Positions 1 through 8,255 of a stretch of 64,000 bases of DNA are shown here, one piece after another. A model generated the notes under the pieces. That model ran no database searches. It was given only the letters and a program-made list of their open reading frames with translations, and was not told where the DNA came from. Position 1 is the stretch's first letter; each line of letters starts with the position of its first letter. Made by a program: the position numbers and the translations under genes. This stretch comes from Mucilaginibacter sp. (GTDB lineage: Bacteria > Bacteroidota > Bacteroidia > Sphingobacteriales > Sphingobacteriaceae), in contig JAUCSE010000105.1 in the NCBI GenBank assembly GCA_030445275.1, forward strand, positions 82,033-146,032, given 5' to 3'.

Positions 1-565
1 TGAGTACGTCAAGTATTGCAAACCGGTCTTGCAGATCGGCACATAAACTCAAAGATGCCTGCGTCAGTACGTTAAATTCACTTGCGGTAAGTAAAATAGC
101 ATCAGGAATAACTATTAGCGTAGGTTCATCTTCTTTGCGTAAAACATCCAGGCACCTGGTTTCGCCGGCTTTAATAAAGTCGTCAATGACCGGCGTACTG
201 CTGGAATACGTTCCTACAGAAATGATGTAACAGTTAATCCCTCCATTACCATAAAACATCTGGATGGCGTTGAACAACTGGTACTTTGGTGATATAACTA
301 CCGAATCAACGCTGTTGTCATTTTTAAGTGTAACATCAGCGGTAAGATCCTGATAATCGGCACCAAAATATTGTACATACTGTACCAGCGATGAAATGCG
401 TACAGCCTGGTTTACCACGCTTTTACCATTTTTTGTCGCGATTTGCGTGTACCCTATAAATACGGGTACAGCTGTGGCCACCTGAGCAATAGATGGCGGA
501 AAGGATGGAATTTCATTCACATAAACCCCTGGAGTTTTAATTGTGCTTTCGTTTATTTGTGACAT
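1..565 (-). CDS. Contractile tail sheath protein, N-terminal part (extracellular contractile injection system)
   Basis: Reading the minus strand from the ATG at 565 gives about 188 open residues that run off the left edge, so the gene is partial only because of the window. The N-terminus carries the phage/Afp sheath signature TPGVYVNEIPSFPPSI, followed by AVPVFIGYT. Further in come a segment placing the chain in an oligomer (YFGADYQDL) and NAIQMFYGNGG, typical of Afp2/Pvc2-like sheaths. Sheath subunits form the contracting outer tube that drives the inner tube into a target. The gene lies 16 bp downstream of the next gene in the same direction, so the three minus-strand genes look like one operon. 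A tail-phage sheath is the alternative, but the neighbouring DUF4255 protein favours an injection system. Confidence 0.85.
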   Translation of the reverse strand, partial: MSQINESTIKTPGVYVNEIPSFPPSIAQVATAVPVFIGYTQIATKNGKSVVNQAVRISSLVQYVQYFGADYQDLTADVTLKNDNSVDSVVISPKYQLFNAIQMFYGNGGINCYIISVGTYSSSTPVIDDFIKAGETRCLDVLRKEDEPTLIVIPDAILLTASEFNVLTQASLSLCADLQDRFAILDVL

Positions 566-581
566 ATTTATCGGTTTTTAT

Positions 582-1754
582 TTAAAAATTTAAAAAGATC
601 TCTGAACATGGATAAGTATCTGCTCCCCGAGTAATACTAGCAAGCCGTTGAGGGTCGGCACAGGCTATTGGCGAGTAGTCGTGATTGTTTAATGTAAGCT
701 TAAGGCTCAATGCACTATTACTCAATGGTATAGGCTTAAGTGAGGTAATAATACTGGCTGGATTATTAAAATGATACAAATTGGCAGTATCATTTATATC
801 GCCTGATTTTTTGCTTGCCAGTATATATTTCCAGATAGTTGCCCTGCTTAAAAAGCAAATACTATACTTTGGTGCCGGATCAATAAGTGCCCCGCTCCCA
901 TCAAGCAGATTACAGGAAGCAGGTGAGGTTTCATTAAAAATATCGACTACAGCAAAAGTTTTCTTACTGTTTAGTTCATCGTTGACATAGATCCATTGCT
1001 GGTTTCCGTTAACAGTCAATGAATATTTACCGGGCTGCAATGTGCCCAGATCAAGCGTAAAGGACGGAACCGGGTTTGAAAAAGTTAATGTTTCTGTTAT
1101 GAGCGCTTTGGTGTAAGCAGTCATAGCGGTATCATATCCTAACACAACTACATTTATCAATGATTGAGGTGTACCTAACTGAAAAGCCGATATAGAAGGA
1201 AGCCATTGTAAAGCATCATTTTCAGACAGATATTGATTTTGATCAACCACCATCCAATGATCAGCATGGCTCAGATCAAAACTAGTTACTGAATTGCTAC
1301 CGCTAATTGCCCGATATACTGTACCTGAACCATTTACTGTAAGATCACCCGGCTTATAGGTATTTGCGGCATTATAGCCCGGTATTTTAGTCGAAAGGAA
1401 AGTTTTTCCGTTACTTACGTTATTGTTCCGATTGGTAAAATAGTAAACTTTGCCCGGAGCTGTATTTGATAAATTAGTAAAATTAAAAAACAGTGGATTG
1501 TTAAGCTCCATAAAAAATGTAAGCTGCATCCCTTCATCTATCGTTGTAAATGGCTTTAACGGATTTACGTTACCGGCACAATGTATACCTGCAAACAACT
1601 GATTATCATATTGCCTAACTACCATTTGATGACCGCCCAGAGCTTTTACAGTTTCATTTGATATGGAAATGTTAAAGTCAGGGCATAGTTGATCTTTATA
1701 GTAACTATGCAATAGCTCAATGGTAAACAGGCTTCCGAAATTGATATCTATCAT
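582..1754 (-). CDS. Unrecognised 390-residue injection-system-associated protein with a chitin-binding-like module
   Basis: I do not recognise the whole protein. It starts with an ATG that overlaps the stop of the upstream DUF4255 gene by 4 bp (ATGA), and it ends 16 bp before the sheath gene, so translational coupling and a shared role are likely. There is no signal peptide or membrane segment. Residues about 127-170 have the spacing of a CBM5/12 (chitin-binding type 3) module: YNAANTYKPGDL, then NGSGTVYRAI, then a Trp in HADHW. Residues about 220-265 look beta-rich (TLQPGKYSLTVNGNQQWIYV). A structural or target-recognition accessory of the contractile apparatus is possible; this is inference from context. 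Confidence 0.6.
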   Translation of the reverse strand: MIDINFGSLFTIELLHSYYKDQLCPDFNISISNETVKALGGHQMVVRQYDNQLFAGIHCAGNVNPLKPFTTIDEGMQLTFFMELNNPLFFNFTNLSNTAPGKVYYFTNRNNNVSNGKTFLSTKIPGYNAANTYKPGDLTVNGSGTVYRAISGSNSVTSFDLSHADHWMVVDQNQYLSENDALQWLPSISAFQLGTPQSLINVVVLGYDTAMTAYTKALITETLTFSNPVPSFTLDLGTLQPGKYSLTVNGNQQWIYVNDELNSKKTFAVVDIFNETSPASCNLLDGSGALIDPAPKYSICFLSRATIWKYILASKKSGDINDTANLYHFNNPASIITSLKPIPLSNSALSLKLTLNNHDYSPIACADPQRLASITRGADTYPCSEIFLNF

Positions 1755-2347
1755 GATGTTTGCAAAGTTTTATCGTTAACAATAATTTCGTGCAGCAATG
1801 GCGCATCGCCTTGTGAAAAATCTTCACTGATACTGATCATTCTTACTTTATACATTACTGATGGTAAATACTTAGAACCAAGTATTCCCCATAAATTATT
1901 CATGTCCTGGAACGATAGCGTATTCAGATCAAGGATCAGTTTTTCGACACCGGCAGGTAGACCTGGCCAACCAAGGGGTGTAAACACATTTTGATATTGG
2001 AAAAACTGCATGATGAATGATAAGCGTTTTAATGACTCGGTATAGGATGACAGGTTCACCGCGAACAACACATACAGGTTAAGGTATATCTTAGGGTTTT
2101 TATAAATGGCATCGGCACCCTGACGTACATAATTCTCGGGAGATTTACTGATCCTGTCTTCTTCAATATTAACCAGGGTTATAAAAGCATTTGAGGTACT
2201 ACCGGCTCCATTTGTTCCACCTGTATCAGAATCATTCCAGGCGATATTGGCAACCTGTATAAATGAATTGCTGTTGGATGGATCCAGCTTCAGCCGCAAA
2301 TAAGTATCCAATTGCGTGTTCAAGAATATTAATACCTGATCTATCAT
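1751..2347 (-). CDS. DUF4255 / Pvc16-like protein of a contractile injection system
   Basis: The product is about 198 residues from the ATG at 2347 (MIDQVLIFLNTQLDTYLRLK). An in-frame ATG at 2410 would add 21 residues, but the family normally begins with a helix close to the Met of the shorter form. Supporting family features are the early NTQLDTYL helix, the middle ITLVNIEEDRISKSPENYV stretch, and the later YLNLYVLFAVNLSSYTESLKRLSFIMQFFQ. DUF4255 proteins (Pvc16/Afp16-type) are thought to terminate or cap the tube and sheath. Being first in the operon and overlapping the next gene by 4 bp, it marks the 5' end of the locus. Family assignment is by eye. Confidence 0.75.
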   Translation of the reverse strand: MIDQVLIFLNTQLDTYLRLKLDPSNSNSFIQVANIAWNDSDTGGTNGAGSTSNAFITLVNIEEDRISKSPENYVRQGADAIYKNPKIYLNLYVLFAVNLSSYTESLKRLSFIMQFFQYQNVFTPLGWPGLPAGVEKLILDLNTLSFQDMNNLWGILGSKYLPSVMYKVRMISISEDFSQGDAPLLHEIIVNDKTLQTS

Positions 2348-2410
2348 TTTTATAAGTTTATACTGGCTATAATTGGAGGGGTTATTAAGGGAGAGATAAC
2401 CCGGTAACAC

Positions 2411-2723
2411 TGATAATTATTTAGGGATAATTATTATGGGAGTAAATGTAGAGGGTTAATTATTAATTAATGCGCGTACTTTTACTAAAAAATAAAAAAA
2501 CTTACGCGTAGTTTTACGTAATTAATTATCTGTATAACAGACGTTTAAATTTATATTCCTTATATAATGCAAGGTAATTACTATTAACCAATCGTTAACA
2601 ATACATACATATAATATTTGACTAAATATTATTAATAGCCATTTACTATAGAGAGGGTATTAATTTATTGCCTTTTATAGTCTTGAGAAGACCGGCATTT
2701 TAGAAAAAGTAAATCAGCTTTAA
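2411..2723. other. AT-rich intergenic stretch upstream of the injection-system operon
   Basis: This 313-bp stretch separates the DUF4255 gene from the small membrane ORF and is very AT-rich, with many TTAATTA-type words. It should hold the promoter of the injection-system operon, but I see no convincing TAnnTTTG box, hairpin or open frame in it. Confidence 0.4.
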
Positions 2724-2867
2724 TTATTCCCTGACTTTTCTGGTAGACATCAAAGAACCGATAGCCACACCAATAGCTATACCTACAGCCAAGCTATGTA
2801 AAGCCAAGCCAATGGCTATGCCAATTGCTAATCCACCTGCGAAATATCCGGAGTTTAATTTCTTCAT
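2724..2867 (-). CDS. Small glycine/alanine-rich membrane protein, 47 residues
   Basis: A short open frame on the minus strand starts MKKLNSGYFAGGLAIGIAIG and ends with a basic tail (STRKVRE). Between them lies an alternating small/hydrophobic segment with repeated G-I-A-I-G units, a glycine-zipper pattern suited to one or two packed transmembrane helices. It sits alone upstream of the injection-system operon and on the same strand, about 0.38 kb from it. No homologue is recognised. The clean composition, ATG start and stop make it a plausible real gene, but its short length leaves doubt. Confidence 0.45.
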   Translation of the reverse strand: MKKLNSGYFAGGLAIGIAIGLALHSLAVGIAIGVAIGSLMSTRKVRE

Positions 2868-2984
2868 TTTTCAGTATAAAGGTAAGTATCTTGAAATAAA
2901 TTAAGGTTCTTTTCTTGCTGCTGACAAACAGCTGTCATTTACTTGTTTTAATTTTAACTTTATAATTTAACAGTTAGCATCCTC

Positions 2985-4034
2985 ATGAAAGATCATCTCC
3001 CGGCCAGCCTGCGCATATATAATCAGCGGATAAATAATACGGACTTTACAAAACCCGAAGATGTAGTAAAATATATGGTAGCGATGCAGGCACAGGATTA
3101 TGCCGGTGCTAAATGGGCCATTGGTTTACGAATGCAAAATATCAGCGAAAATGAAATAGAACAAGCTATTACTAATAGTAAAATATTACGCACCCATTTG
3201 TTAAGGCCTACATGGCATTTTGTTTCGCCGCAAGATATACGCTGGATACTGGCGCTTTCAGGTCCGCGTATTAAGGCAGCGAGTAATATTCAGTATAAGA
3301 AATTTGAACTTACAGATACTTTGTTCAACAAAACTAATGATCTACTGGCAAAGGCTTTAAGCGAAAATGGGCAGCTTGCCCGCCCCGAAATCCTCAACCT
3401 GTTTCAGCGCTCAGGTATTGTTACTGATGATATCAGATTTACCTTATTGTTAATGCGGGCCGAATTGGATCAGGTAATTTGTAATGGATCCAGGGTTGGA
3501 AAACAATTTAGCTATACCCTGCTTGACAACTGCGCACCCGTTACTCCACTTTTAAAACATGAAGAAGCATTAACAAAATTAGCAGGAGGATATTTTAACA
3601 GTCGTGGCCCTGCTACCGTGCATGATTTTGCAAATTGGGCCGGGCTTACGGTTACTGATGCCACCATCGGCCTTGAAAATGTTAAATCGCAGTTTATTAA
3701 TGAGGTAATTAATAGTAAAACTTACTGGATGCCCAATCATGCAGATGACATCGCCTTGCCCAAAACAAAAGCTTACTTGCTGCCTGCATATGATGAATTT
3801 GCAAATGCCTATAAAGACCGCGATGCATTGGTCAATCCGCAATATTTACAGGAAGCCCGACGTGTGATTTTTGATCCGGCTATAGTAGTTGATGATCAGG
3901 TGGTAGGCACCTGGAAACGCACCATTAAAAAAAACACCGTAGATGTAAACCTCAACCTGTTTGGTAAGCTTAATAAAACCCAGACAAAAGCTATTGAAAT
4001 GGCGATCGTCCGGTATCAAAAGTTCCTTTCTTGA
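2985..4034 (+). CDS. Winged-helix DNA-binding protein of the AlkZ/YcaQ (HTH_42) family
   Basis: The 349-residue product matches the HTH_42 family, whose characterised members AlkZ and YcaQ are DNA glycosylases that unhook interstrand crosslinks or remove bulky lesions. The segment VAMQAQDYAGAKWAIGLR contains a Q-x-Q pair (Gln35 and Gln37), which corresponds to the catalytic QxQ motif of AlkZ. It is followed by ILRTHLLRPTWHFVSPQDI, a strongly conserved family block, and a C-terminal FDPAIVVDDQVVGTWKR block. It has no obvious operon partner, though a second DNA glycosylase gene lies 1.7 kb downstream. The glycosylase activity is inferred from the family. Confidence 0.75.
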   Translation: MKDHLPASLRIYNQRINNTDFTKPEDVVKYMVAMQAQDYAGAKWAIGLRMQNISENEIEQAITNSKILRTHLLRPTWHFVSPQDIRWILALSGPRIKAASNIQYKKFELTDTLFNKTNDLLAKALSENGQLARPEILNLFQRSGIVTDDIRFTLLLMRAELDQVICNGSRVGKQFSYTLLDNCAPVTPLLKHEEALTKLAGGYFNSRGPATVHDFANWAGLTVTDATIGLENVKSQFINEVINSKTYWMPNHADDIALPKTKAYLLPAYDEFANAYKDRDALVNPQYLQEARRVIFDPAIVVDDQVVGTWKRTIKKNTVDVNLNLFGKLNKTQTKAIEMAIVRYQKFLS

Positions 4035-4152
4035 CCTTATAGCCACTAAACGGGGAAAATTGTCCATGTACTAACGAAATTCATCCATGTTGCAGCAAGG
4101 TTGGTGTATGCAACTTTGTATTGTCAATAACGACGAACAAAAAATTACTACA

Positions 4153-4707
4153 ATGGCACGTTTAAAAGCTTTAAACCCTGACGAAGCAACAGGCAAAACA
4201 AAAGAATTATTTAATGTAATACAAAGTAAATTAGGTGTGGTACCTAATATGATGCGCACTATGGGCAACTCGCCTGCCTTGTTACAAAGTTACCTTAACC
4301 TGAACGATACACTGGCACACGGCATACTTGGCGCAAAAAATGGCGAACTGTTAGCACTAGCCATATCAGAAAATAACAGTTGTAATTATTGTGTATCTGC
4401 CCACTCCTATATCGGCGAAAAATTGGTACATATTGATGCTAATACCTTGGTGAATGCCCGTAATGGTAAATCAGCCGATGCAAAGACTGACGCAGCCTTG
4501 AAATTCGCTAATACACTGGTTGATAAAAAAGGGTTGGTAAATGACAGTGATGTTGATACCGTAAAAGCAGCCGGTTTTACCGATGGTGAAATAGGCGAAA
4601 TAGTTGGCCATGTTGCTTTAAATATATTAACCAATTATTTCAACAATACCGCCGATACTGAGATTGATTTCCCGGTTACCAAACCTTTGCCGGCAATTGA
4701 AGCATAA
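4153..4707 (+). CDS. Carboxymuconolactone decarboxylase / AhpD-like alkylhydroperoxidase-family protein
   Basis: From the ATG at 4153 (MARLKALNPDEATGKTKEL) the product has 184 residues, the usual length for this group. An upstream in-frame ATG at 4087 would add 22 poorly conserved residues and is less likely. The core has the AhpD-type motif NSCNYCVSAHSYIG: a redox CxxC pair followed by a conserved His. PNMMRTMGNSPALLQSYL is also typical of the family. Such proteins can reduce peroxides, but many have no known substrate. The gene lies 120 bp ahead of an AraC-type regulator in the same direction, which may control it. Confidence 0.8.
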   Translation: MARLKALNPDEATGKTKELFNVIQSKLGVVPNMMRTMGNSPALLQSYLNLNDTLAHGILGAKNGELLALAISENNSCNYCVSAHSYIGEKLVHIDANTLVNARNGKSADAKTDAALKFANTLVDKKGLVNDSDVDTVKAAGFTDGEIGEIVGHVALNILTNYFNNTADTEIDFPVTKPLPAIEA

Positions 4708-4826
4708 GGGCTGATAAAGAATATATCAAGTAACGGTAAAAGTCAACAGCAAACGCTTTGGCTTTTGCCGTATTGTTTAACTTTATAAAAATCACAACTT
4801 TAAAAGCTTAATTGACAAAATAACTA

Positions 4827-5711
4827 ATGGCAGATATACAAAATGCATTTACCCTGATTGATCCGATGAACGGCAATCTGGCTTTGAAACTAATTTGGTT
4901 TGAAGACAATAGCCATTTTGACCACTTGCAGCGAAACAACTACTTTTCGGTGATCTGGATCAAGGAAGGATCAGGAAAGTTAAAGTCGGATTATTCTGAA
5001 TATACTTTCGACGAGGATACTTTACTCGCCTTTACCCCTTATCAGCCTTTTATGTTATCGTCAGATAAAAAACTGGGCGGCGTAGCCATTCAATTCCATC
5101 CCGATTTTTTCTGCATTCATAAACATCACAAAGAAGTTTCCTGCAGCGGTATCTTGTTCGATAATATATACCATCCTCCCTATGTAAAAGTAGATGCCAT
5201 TAGTGCAGGTACATTTAACATAATGATAAACCAGATTAAAGCCGAAATGCGAAATAACGCCTTAGCCCAATATGAAATACTGGTATCGTACCTTAAAATA
5301 TTCTTAATTACCGCGTCACGCTTAAAATCAGAACAACAAACTATTGAGCGACTGCCGGATAATGAAAATAAAGAACCATATATACTTCACGATCTGAAAG
5401 AAGCGATAGAAGCCCATTTTAAAACCAAACATAGCGCCAGTGATTATGCTAATATGCTCAATATATCAGCCAAAGCGCTGGCTCGCATCACAAAAACCCA
5501 TTTTAACAAGACCATCAGTAACCTGATAGCAGAGCGTATTGTTATTGAAGCCAAACGTGAACTGTATTTAACCCATAAACCCATAAAAGAAATAGCCTAT
5601 GAGCTGGGCTATGAAGATGAATATTATTTCAGCAGGTTTTTTAAAACCAATGCAGATGTTTCGCCACAATTATATCGGGATACGGTAGGTTATGACCGGG
5701 CAAGCGCTTAA
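4827..5711 (+). CDS. AraC family transcriptional regulator
   Basis: The 294-residue product has an N-terminal cupin-like sensing domain (about residues 1-170) and a C-terminal double helix-turn-helix (about 195-290). The second HTH shows the classic ending PIKEIAYELGYEDEYYFSRF followed by FKTNADVSPQLYR. It probably binds DNA at a nearby promoter; the adjacent AhpD-like gene is an obvious candidate target, but no operator was identified. A TAACTTTA word upstream at about 4778 resembles the Bacteroidota -7 box imperfectly. Confidence 0.9.
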   Translation: MADIQNAFTLIDPMNGNLALKLIWFEDNSHFDHLQRNNYFSVIWIKEGSGKLKSDYSEYTFDEDTLLAFTPYQPFMLSSDKKLGGVAIQFHPDFFCIHKHHKEVSCSGILFDNIYHPPYVKVDAISAGTFNIMINQIKAEMRNNALAQYEILVSYLKIFLITASRLKSEQQTIERLPDNENKEPYILHDLKEAIEAHFKTKHSASDYANMLNISAKALARITKTHFNKTISNLIAERIVIEAKRELYLTHKPIKEIAYELGYEDEYYFSRFFKTNADVSPQLYRDTVGYDRASA

Positions 5712-5727
5712 ATTAAACTTATCCTTT

Positions 5728-5735
5728 TATATTTG
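5728..5735 (+). promoter_or_regulatory. Candidate -7 promoter box for the Fpg/Nei gene
   Basis: TATATTTG exactly matches the Bacteroidota -7 consensus TAnnTTTG and lies 25 bp before the start codon of the glycosylase gene, leaving a leader of about 18 nt. No clear TTG -33 element was seen. Confidence 0.5.
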
Positions 5736-5759
5736 GTTTCGTTTTAAACACCCATTATT

Positions 5760-6533
5760 ATGCCCGAACTACCCGACCTTCAAGCATTCAGTCAGAACCT
5801 GGATAAAAAATTAGCAGGAAAAACGCTTAAACAAGTAACCGTTATTAATGCTAAAAAGTTAAATGTAGCCCATAAGGAGCTAAAGGATACCCTTGAAGGA
5901 CAGAAGCTTGATAAAGTATATCGCGAAGGCAAGGAACTGTACTTTAGATTTTCACAGGGCGATATCCTCGCGCTACATTTAATGCTACATGGTAAACTAT
6001 TTTTGTTTGAGGATAAAAACGAAAATAAATATAGCATTATTGAATTGCATTTTGGCGATGGCACAGGCCTGGTGTTGACAGATTTTCAGGGCATTGCCAA
6101 TCCAACCTTAAATCCGGAAGAAAAAGAAGCTCCTGATGCGTTGTCAAAAGATGGTGTTGAATATTTAATCGCACGCCTGAAAAAAACAAAGACTAATATC
6201 AAAACCGTGCTGCTTGATCAAAAGATTATCCGAGGTATTGGCAATGCCTATGCTGATGAAATACTGTGGCATGCTGGTATATCACCATTTTCAATAAGCA
6301 ATAAAATACCTGAAGATAAAGTAAAAGCGCTGGTTGCCTCAATCCATACAGTATTGAAAAACGCGGAAAAAGAGATCATCAAAGCCAGTCCGGATATTAT
6401 TAGCGGCGAGATCAGGGATTTTATGCATATCCACAATTCAAAAAAGACGCATAGCCCCAAAGGTGCTGCCATTATAGTTAAAGAAGGAACGCGCAAAACA
6501 TATTATACGGAAGAACAGGAGTTGTATAGTTAA
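5760..6533 (+). CDS. Fpg/Nei family DNA glycosylase lacking the C-terminal zinc finger
   Basis: The protein begins MPELPDL; after Met removal the Pro becomes the catalytic nucleophile and the adjacent Glu is conserved, as in formamidopyrimidine and endonuclease VIII glycosylases that excise oxidised bases. The helix-two-turn-helix region is clear at about residues 155-180 (IRGIGNAYADEILWHAGISP). The usual CxxC...CxxC zinc finger is absent: the C-terminus reads HIHNSKKTHSPKGAAI then KEGTRKTYYTEEQEL, with no cysteines. This resembles the zincless finger of NEIL1-type enzymes. At 257 residues it is slightly shorter than standard MutM (about 270). Confidence 0.85.
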   Translation: MPELPDLQAFSQNLDKKLAGKTLKQVTVINAKKLNVAHKELKDTLEGQKLDKVYREGKELYFRFSQGDILALHLMLHGKLFLFEDKNENKYSIIELHFGDGTGLVLTDFQGIANPTLNPEEKEAPDALSKDGVEYLIARLKKTKTNIKTVLLDQKIIRGIGNAYADEILWHAGISPFSISNKIPEDKVKALVASIHTVLKNAEKEIIKASPDIISGEIRDFMHIHNSKKTHSPKGAAIIVKEGTRKTYYTEEQELYS

Positions 6534-6540
6534 ATATCAC

Positions 6541-6609
6541 ATTGTCATCCTGAGCGAAGCGAAGGATCTATTTGGCGATTAGATTCTTCGCTTCGCTCAG
6601 AATGACAAT
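6541..6609. repeat. REP-like inverted repeat (GTCATCCTGAGC type)
   Basis: Two arms of about 29 nt (6541-6569 and 6581-6609) are near-perfect reverse complements, built on the core TTGTCATCCTGAGCGAAGCG. The element sits between convergent genes and could fold into a long hairpin acting as a bidirectional terminator. A related element is at 11317-11387. Confidence 0.85.
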
Positions 6610-6620
6610 AATAGGTTTAC

Positions 6621-7199
6621 TTACTTCAACTTCTTCACCAGAACATTAAAATCAGCTCCTACTACAGGTATCTTTTTCCATTCAGTATCGGGATTCTTTT
6701 TATAGTAAGTGCCACCATTAAGTAACCCACAGGAAAATCCAAGGCTTTTTCCTGGCATCGTACTCAAAAACTCTACAGAAATCAGCACTTCACCTTTCAC
6801 TTCAATTTTATAAGGCGAAAGATCAACACTGATCAATTGGTTACTGGTCAAGGGCTCACTGGGATCTTTTTCTCTTGCTATTGAACTTTTTATTTCTTCT
6901 TTAACCAGGTTATCGCCCTGCGGTAATTTATCGCCCATGGCATATACGTTTACCTTAAAGGGAATAGTATCCTTACCCAAATTGTCGACATGAAAGGTAA
7001 GCTTTAGCAGTTCAACAGGTTTATGGCCTGCATTCATTTTAATACCTACCTGGGCACCCTGTACAATGCCAAAACTATTGTTAGTAGTTCCCTGGCGAGA
7101 CTTATTGCCAATGGTTTTGGTTTTATCCTGAGCAAATCCGCTCAAAGCAATAAAACAAATCAATACAGTAATAAGGGCTTTAAAGTTTGGGGTTCTCAT
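6621..7199 (-). CDS. Secreted protein of unknown function
   Basis: From the ATG at 7199 the product has 192 residues, beginning with a signal peptide (MRTPNFKALITVLICFIALSGFAQ). An ATG at 7244 would add 15 residues before the signal and is unlikely. The mature part looks beta-rich, with a conserved-looking sequence GAQVGIKMNAGHKPVELLKLTFHV and a C-terminal KKIPVVGADFNVLVKKLK. No domain is recognised. It is probably periplasmic or surface-exposed. It is a single gene between a REP-like hairpin and the GNAT gene, with no informative neighbour. Confidence 0.7.
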   Translation of the reverse strand: MRTPNFKALITVLICFIALSGFAQDKTKTIGNKSRQGTTNNSFGIVQGAQVGIKMNAGHKPVELLKLTFHVDNLGKDTIPFKVNVYAMGDKLPQGDNLVKEEIKSSIAREKDPSEPLTSNQLISVDLSPYKIEVKGEVLISVEFLSTMPGKSLGFSCGLLNGGTYYKKNPDTEWKKIPVVGADFNVLVKKLK

Positions 7200-7273
7200 G
7201 TTCGTTTTATAAAATAATGCAGAATTAAAGGGAAGACGATGCAATCATCAAATTGGTTGCACTACTTTAACAA

Positions 7274-7705
7274 TTATTTCCTGATCATTTTATAATGTTG
7301 TATACCAGCCTCCTCAAACTCGGGACCTGTTTTTTCAAAGCCGAACTTTTCGTATAGTGAAACGGCCTGTACCTGCGCGTTCAGATAAACATATTCCGCA
7401 TCAGCAGGAAGATCATCCAAAGCTGTTTGTACCAGAGCCTGCCCCACACCAAAACCTCTGAACTTTTTGAATACGGCAAAGCGCTCTAGTTTATAACCGT
7501 TATCAGTCTTGCGCCATCGGCATGCCCCTGCCGGCTCACCATCAACAGTGGCTAAAAAGTGGTTAGATTCATCTTCAAACTCCCATTCCAGTTCAGGCGG
7601 GCAATTTTGTTCTACTACAAAAACCTCGCGCCTTACGGCAAATACTTTATCAAGATCAGGCTGTTCCGTTACTTTTTCTACTTTTAAGTTTAAGCTTGTG
7701 GGCAT
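7274..7705 (-). CDS. GNAT family N-acetyltransferase
   Basis: The 143-residue product has the acetyl-CoA-binding motif A region FAVFKKFRGFGVGQALVQTAL (R-x-x-G-x-G/A pattern) and a C-terminal VSLYEKFGFEKTGPEFEEAGIQH. It is close in layout to ElaA/YjcF-type acetyltransferases (early AVRREVFVVEQNCPPELEWE). Its substrate is unknown. Its first 50 bp overlap the end of the upstream gene in another frame, so the two are probably co-transcribed and translationally linked. Confidence 0.85.
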   Translation of the reverse strand: MPTSLNLKVEKVTEQPDLDKVFAVRREVFVVEQNCPPELEWEFEDESNHFLATVDGEPAGACRWRKTDNGYKLERFAVFKKFRGFGVGQALVQTALDDLPADAEYVYLNAQVQAVSLYEKFGFEKTGPEFEEAGIQHYKMIRK

Positions 7706-8171
7706 TATAATGTGGTTTTGTTTTAAGTATATTTAGTTTAGTGGTATGGTTCTCTTCAGCCGCATCAATGGAGTGCGTGCAGGTAATATCATCCTCTTCC
7801 ATAGCCAGCAATGATAACTGCACATAAAATTTGCGCAACTGATCAAGTTCTTTTTCGGTGATATCCTCAATATCAACCATGCGATTACTCGCTCCCTGAT
7901 GTGAGGCCAATAACTCATTCAACTTTAAATGTATGGCCTTTGAGTCCTTATTCTGCGATTTTTGGATCAAAAAAACCATCAGGAAAGTTACTATAGTTGT
8001 TCCTGTATTGATAATAAGCTGCCAGGTATCAGAATATTTAAATATTGGCCCTGTTATACCCCATATAATAATAACGCTTATAGCCGTTATGAATGCGGCC
8101 GAACTACCGGTGGCAATGGTTGCCCAGTTGGCAAACCGTTCAAAAAAATTCTTCTTCTTTTTAGGTATCAT
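7656..8171 (-). CDS. Low-affinity iron permease family membrane protein
   Basis: The 171-residue product opens with a basic stretch (MIPKKKKNFFERFANWATI), then two transmembrane segments at about residues 20-42 and 50-67 (ITAISVIIIWGITGPIFKYSDTW, then WQLIINTGTTIVTFLMVFLIQ). QNKDSKAIHLKLNELL follows. This is the pattern of the bacterial low-affinity iron permease family (PF04120), where an iron-transport role is unproven. The C-terminal 16 codons overlap the downstream acetyltransferase gene by 50 bp, and residues after about 130 are unlike the usual family end, which may be a lineage-specific tail. Confidence 0.75.
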   Translation of the reverse strand: MIPKKKKNFFERFANWATIATGSSAAFITAISVIIIWGITGPIFKYSDTWQLIINTGTTIVTFLMVFLIQKSQNKDSKAIHLKLNELLASHQGASNRMVDIEDITEKELDQLRKFYVQLSLLAMEEDDITCTHSIDAAEENHTTKLNILKTKPHYNAHKLKLKSRKSNGTA

Positions 8172-8201
8172 GGTTCGGTCTTAATTTACACCAATATAAA
8201 C

Positions 8202-8240
8202 AACAAAGCGCCAATACAACAACTGTACTGACGCTTTGTT
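8202..8240 (-). terminator. Hairpin downstream of fbaA
   Basis: A 9-bp perfect stem (AACAAAGCG / CGCTTTGTT) with a 21-nt loop lies just past the aldolase stop codon. It lacks a strong T-tract, so termination is plausible but not certain. Confidence 0.4.
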
Positions 8241-8255
8241 AGTATAAATTAAAAC

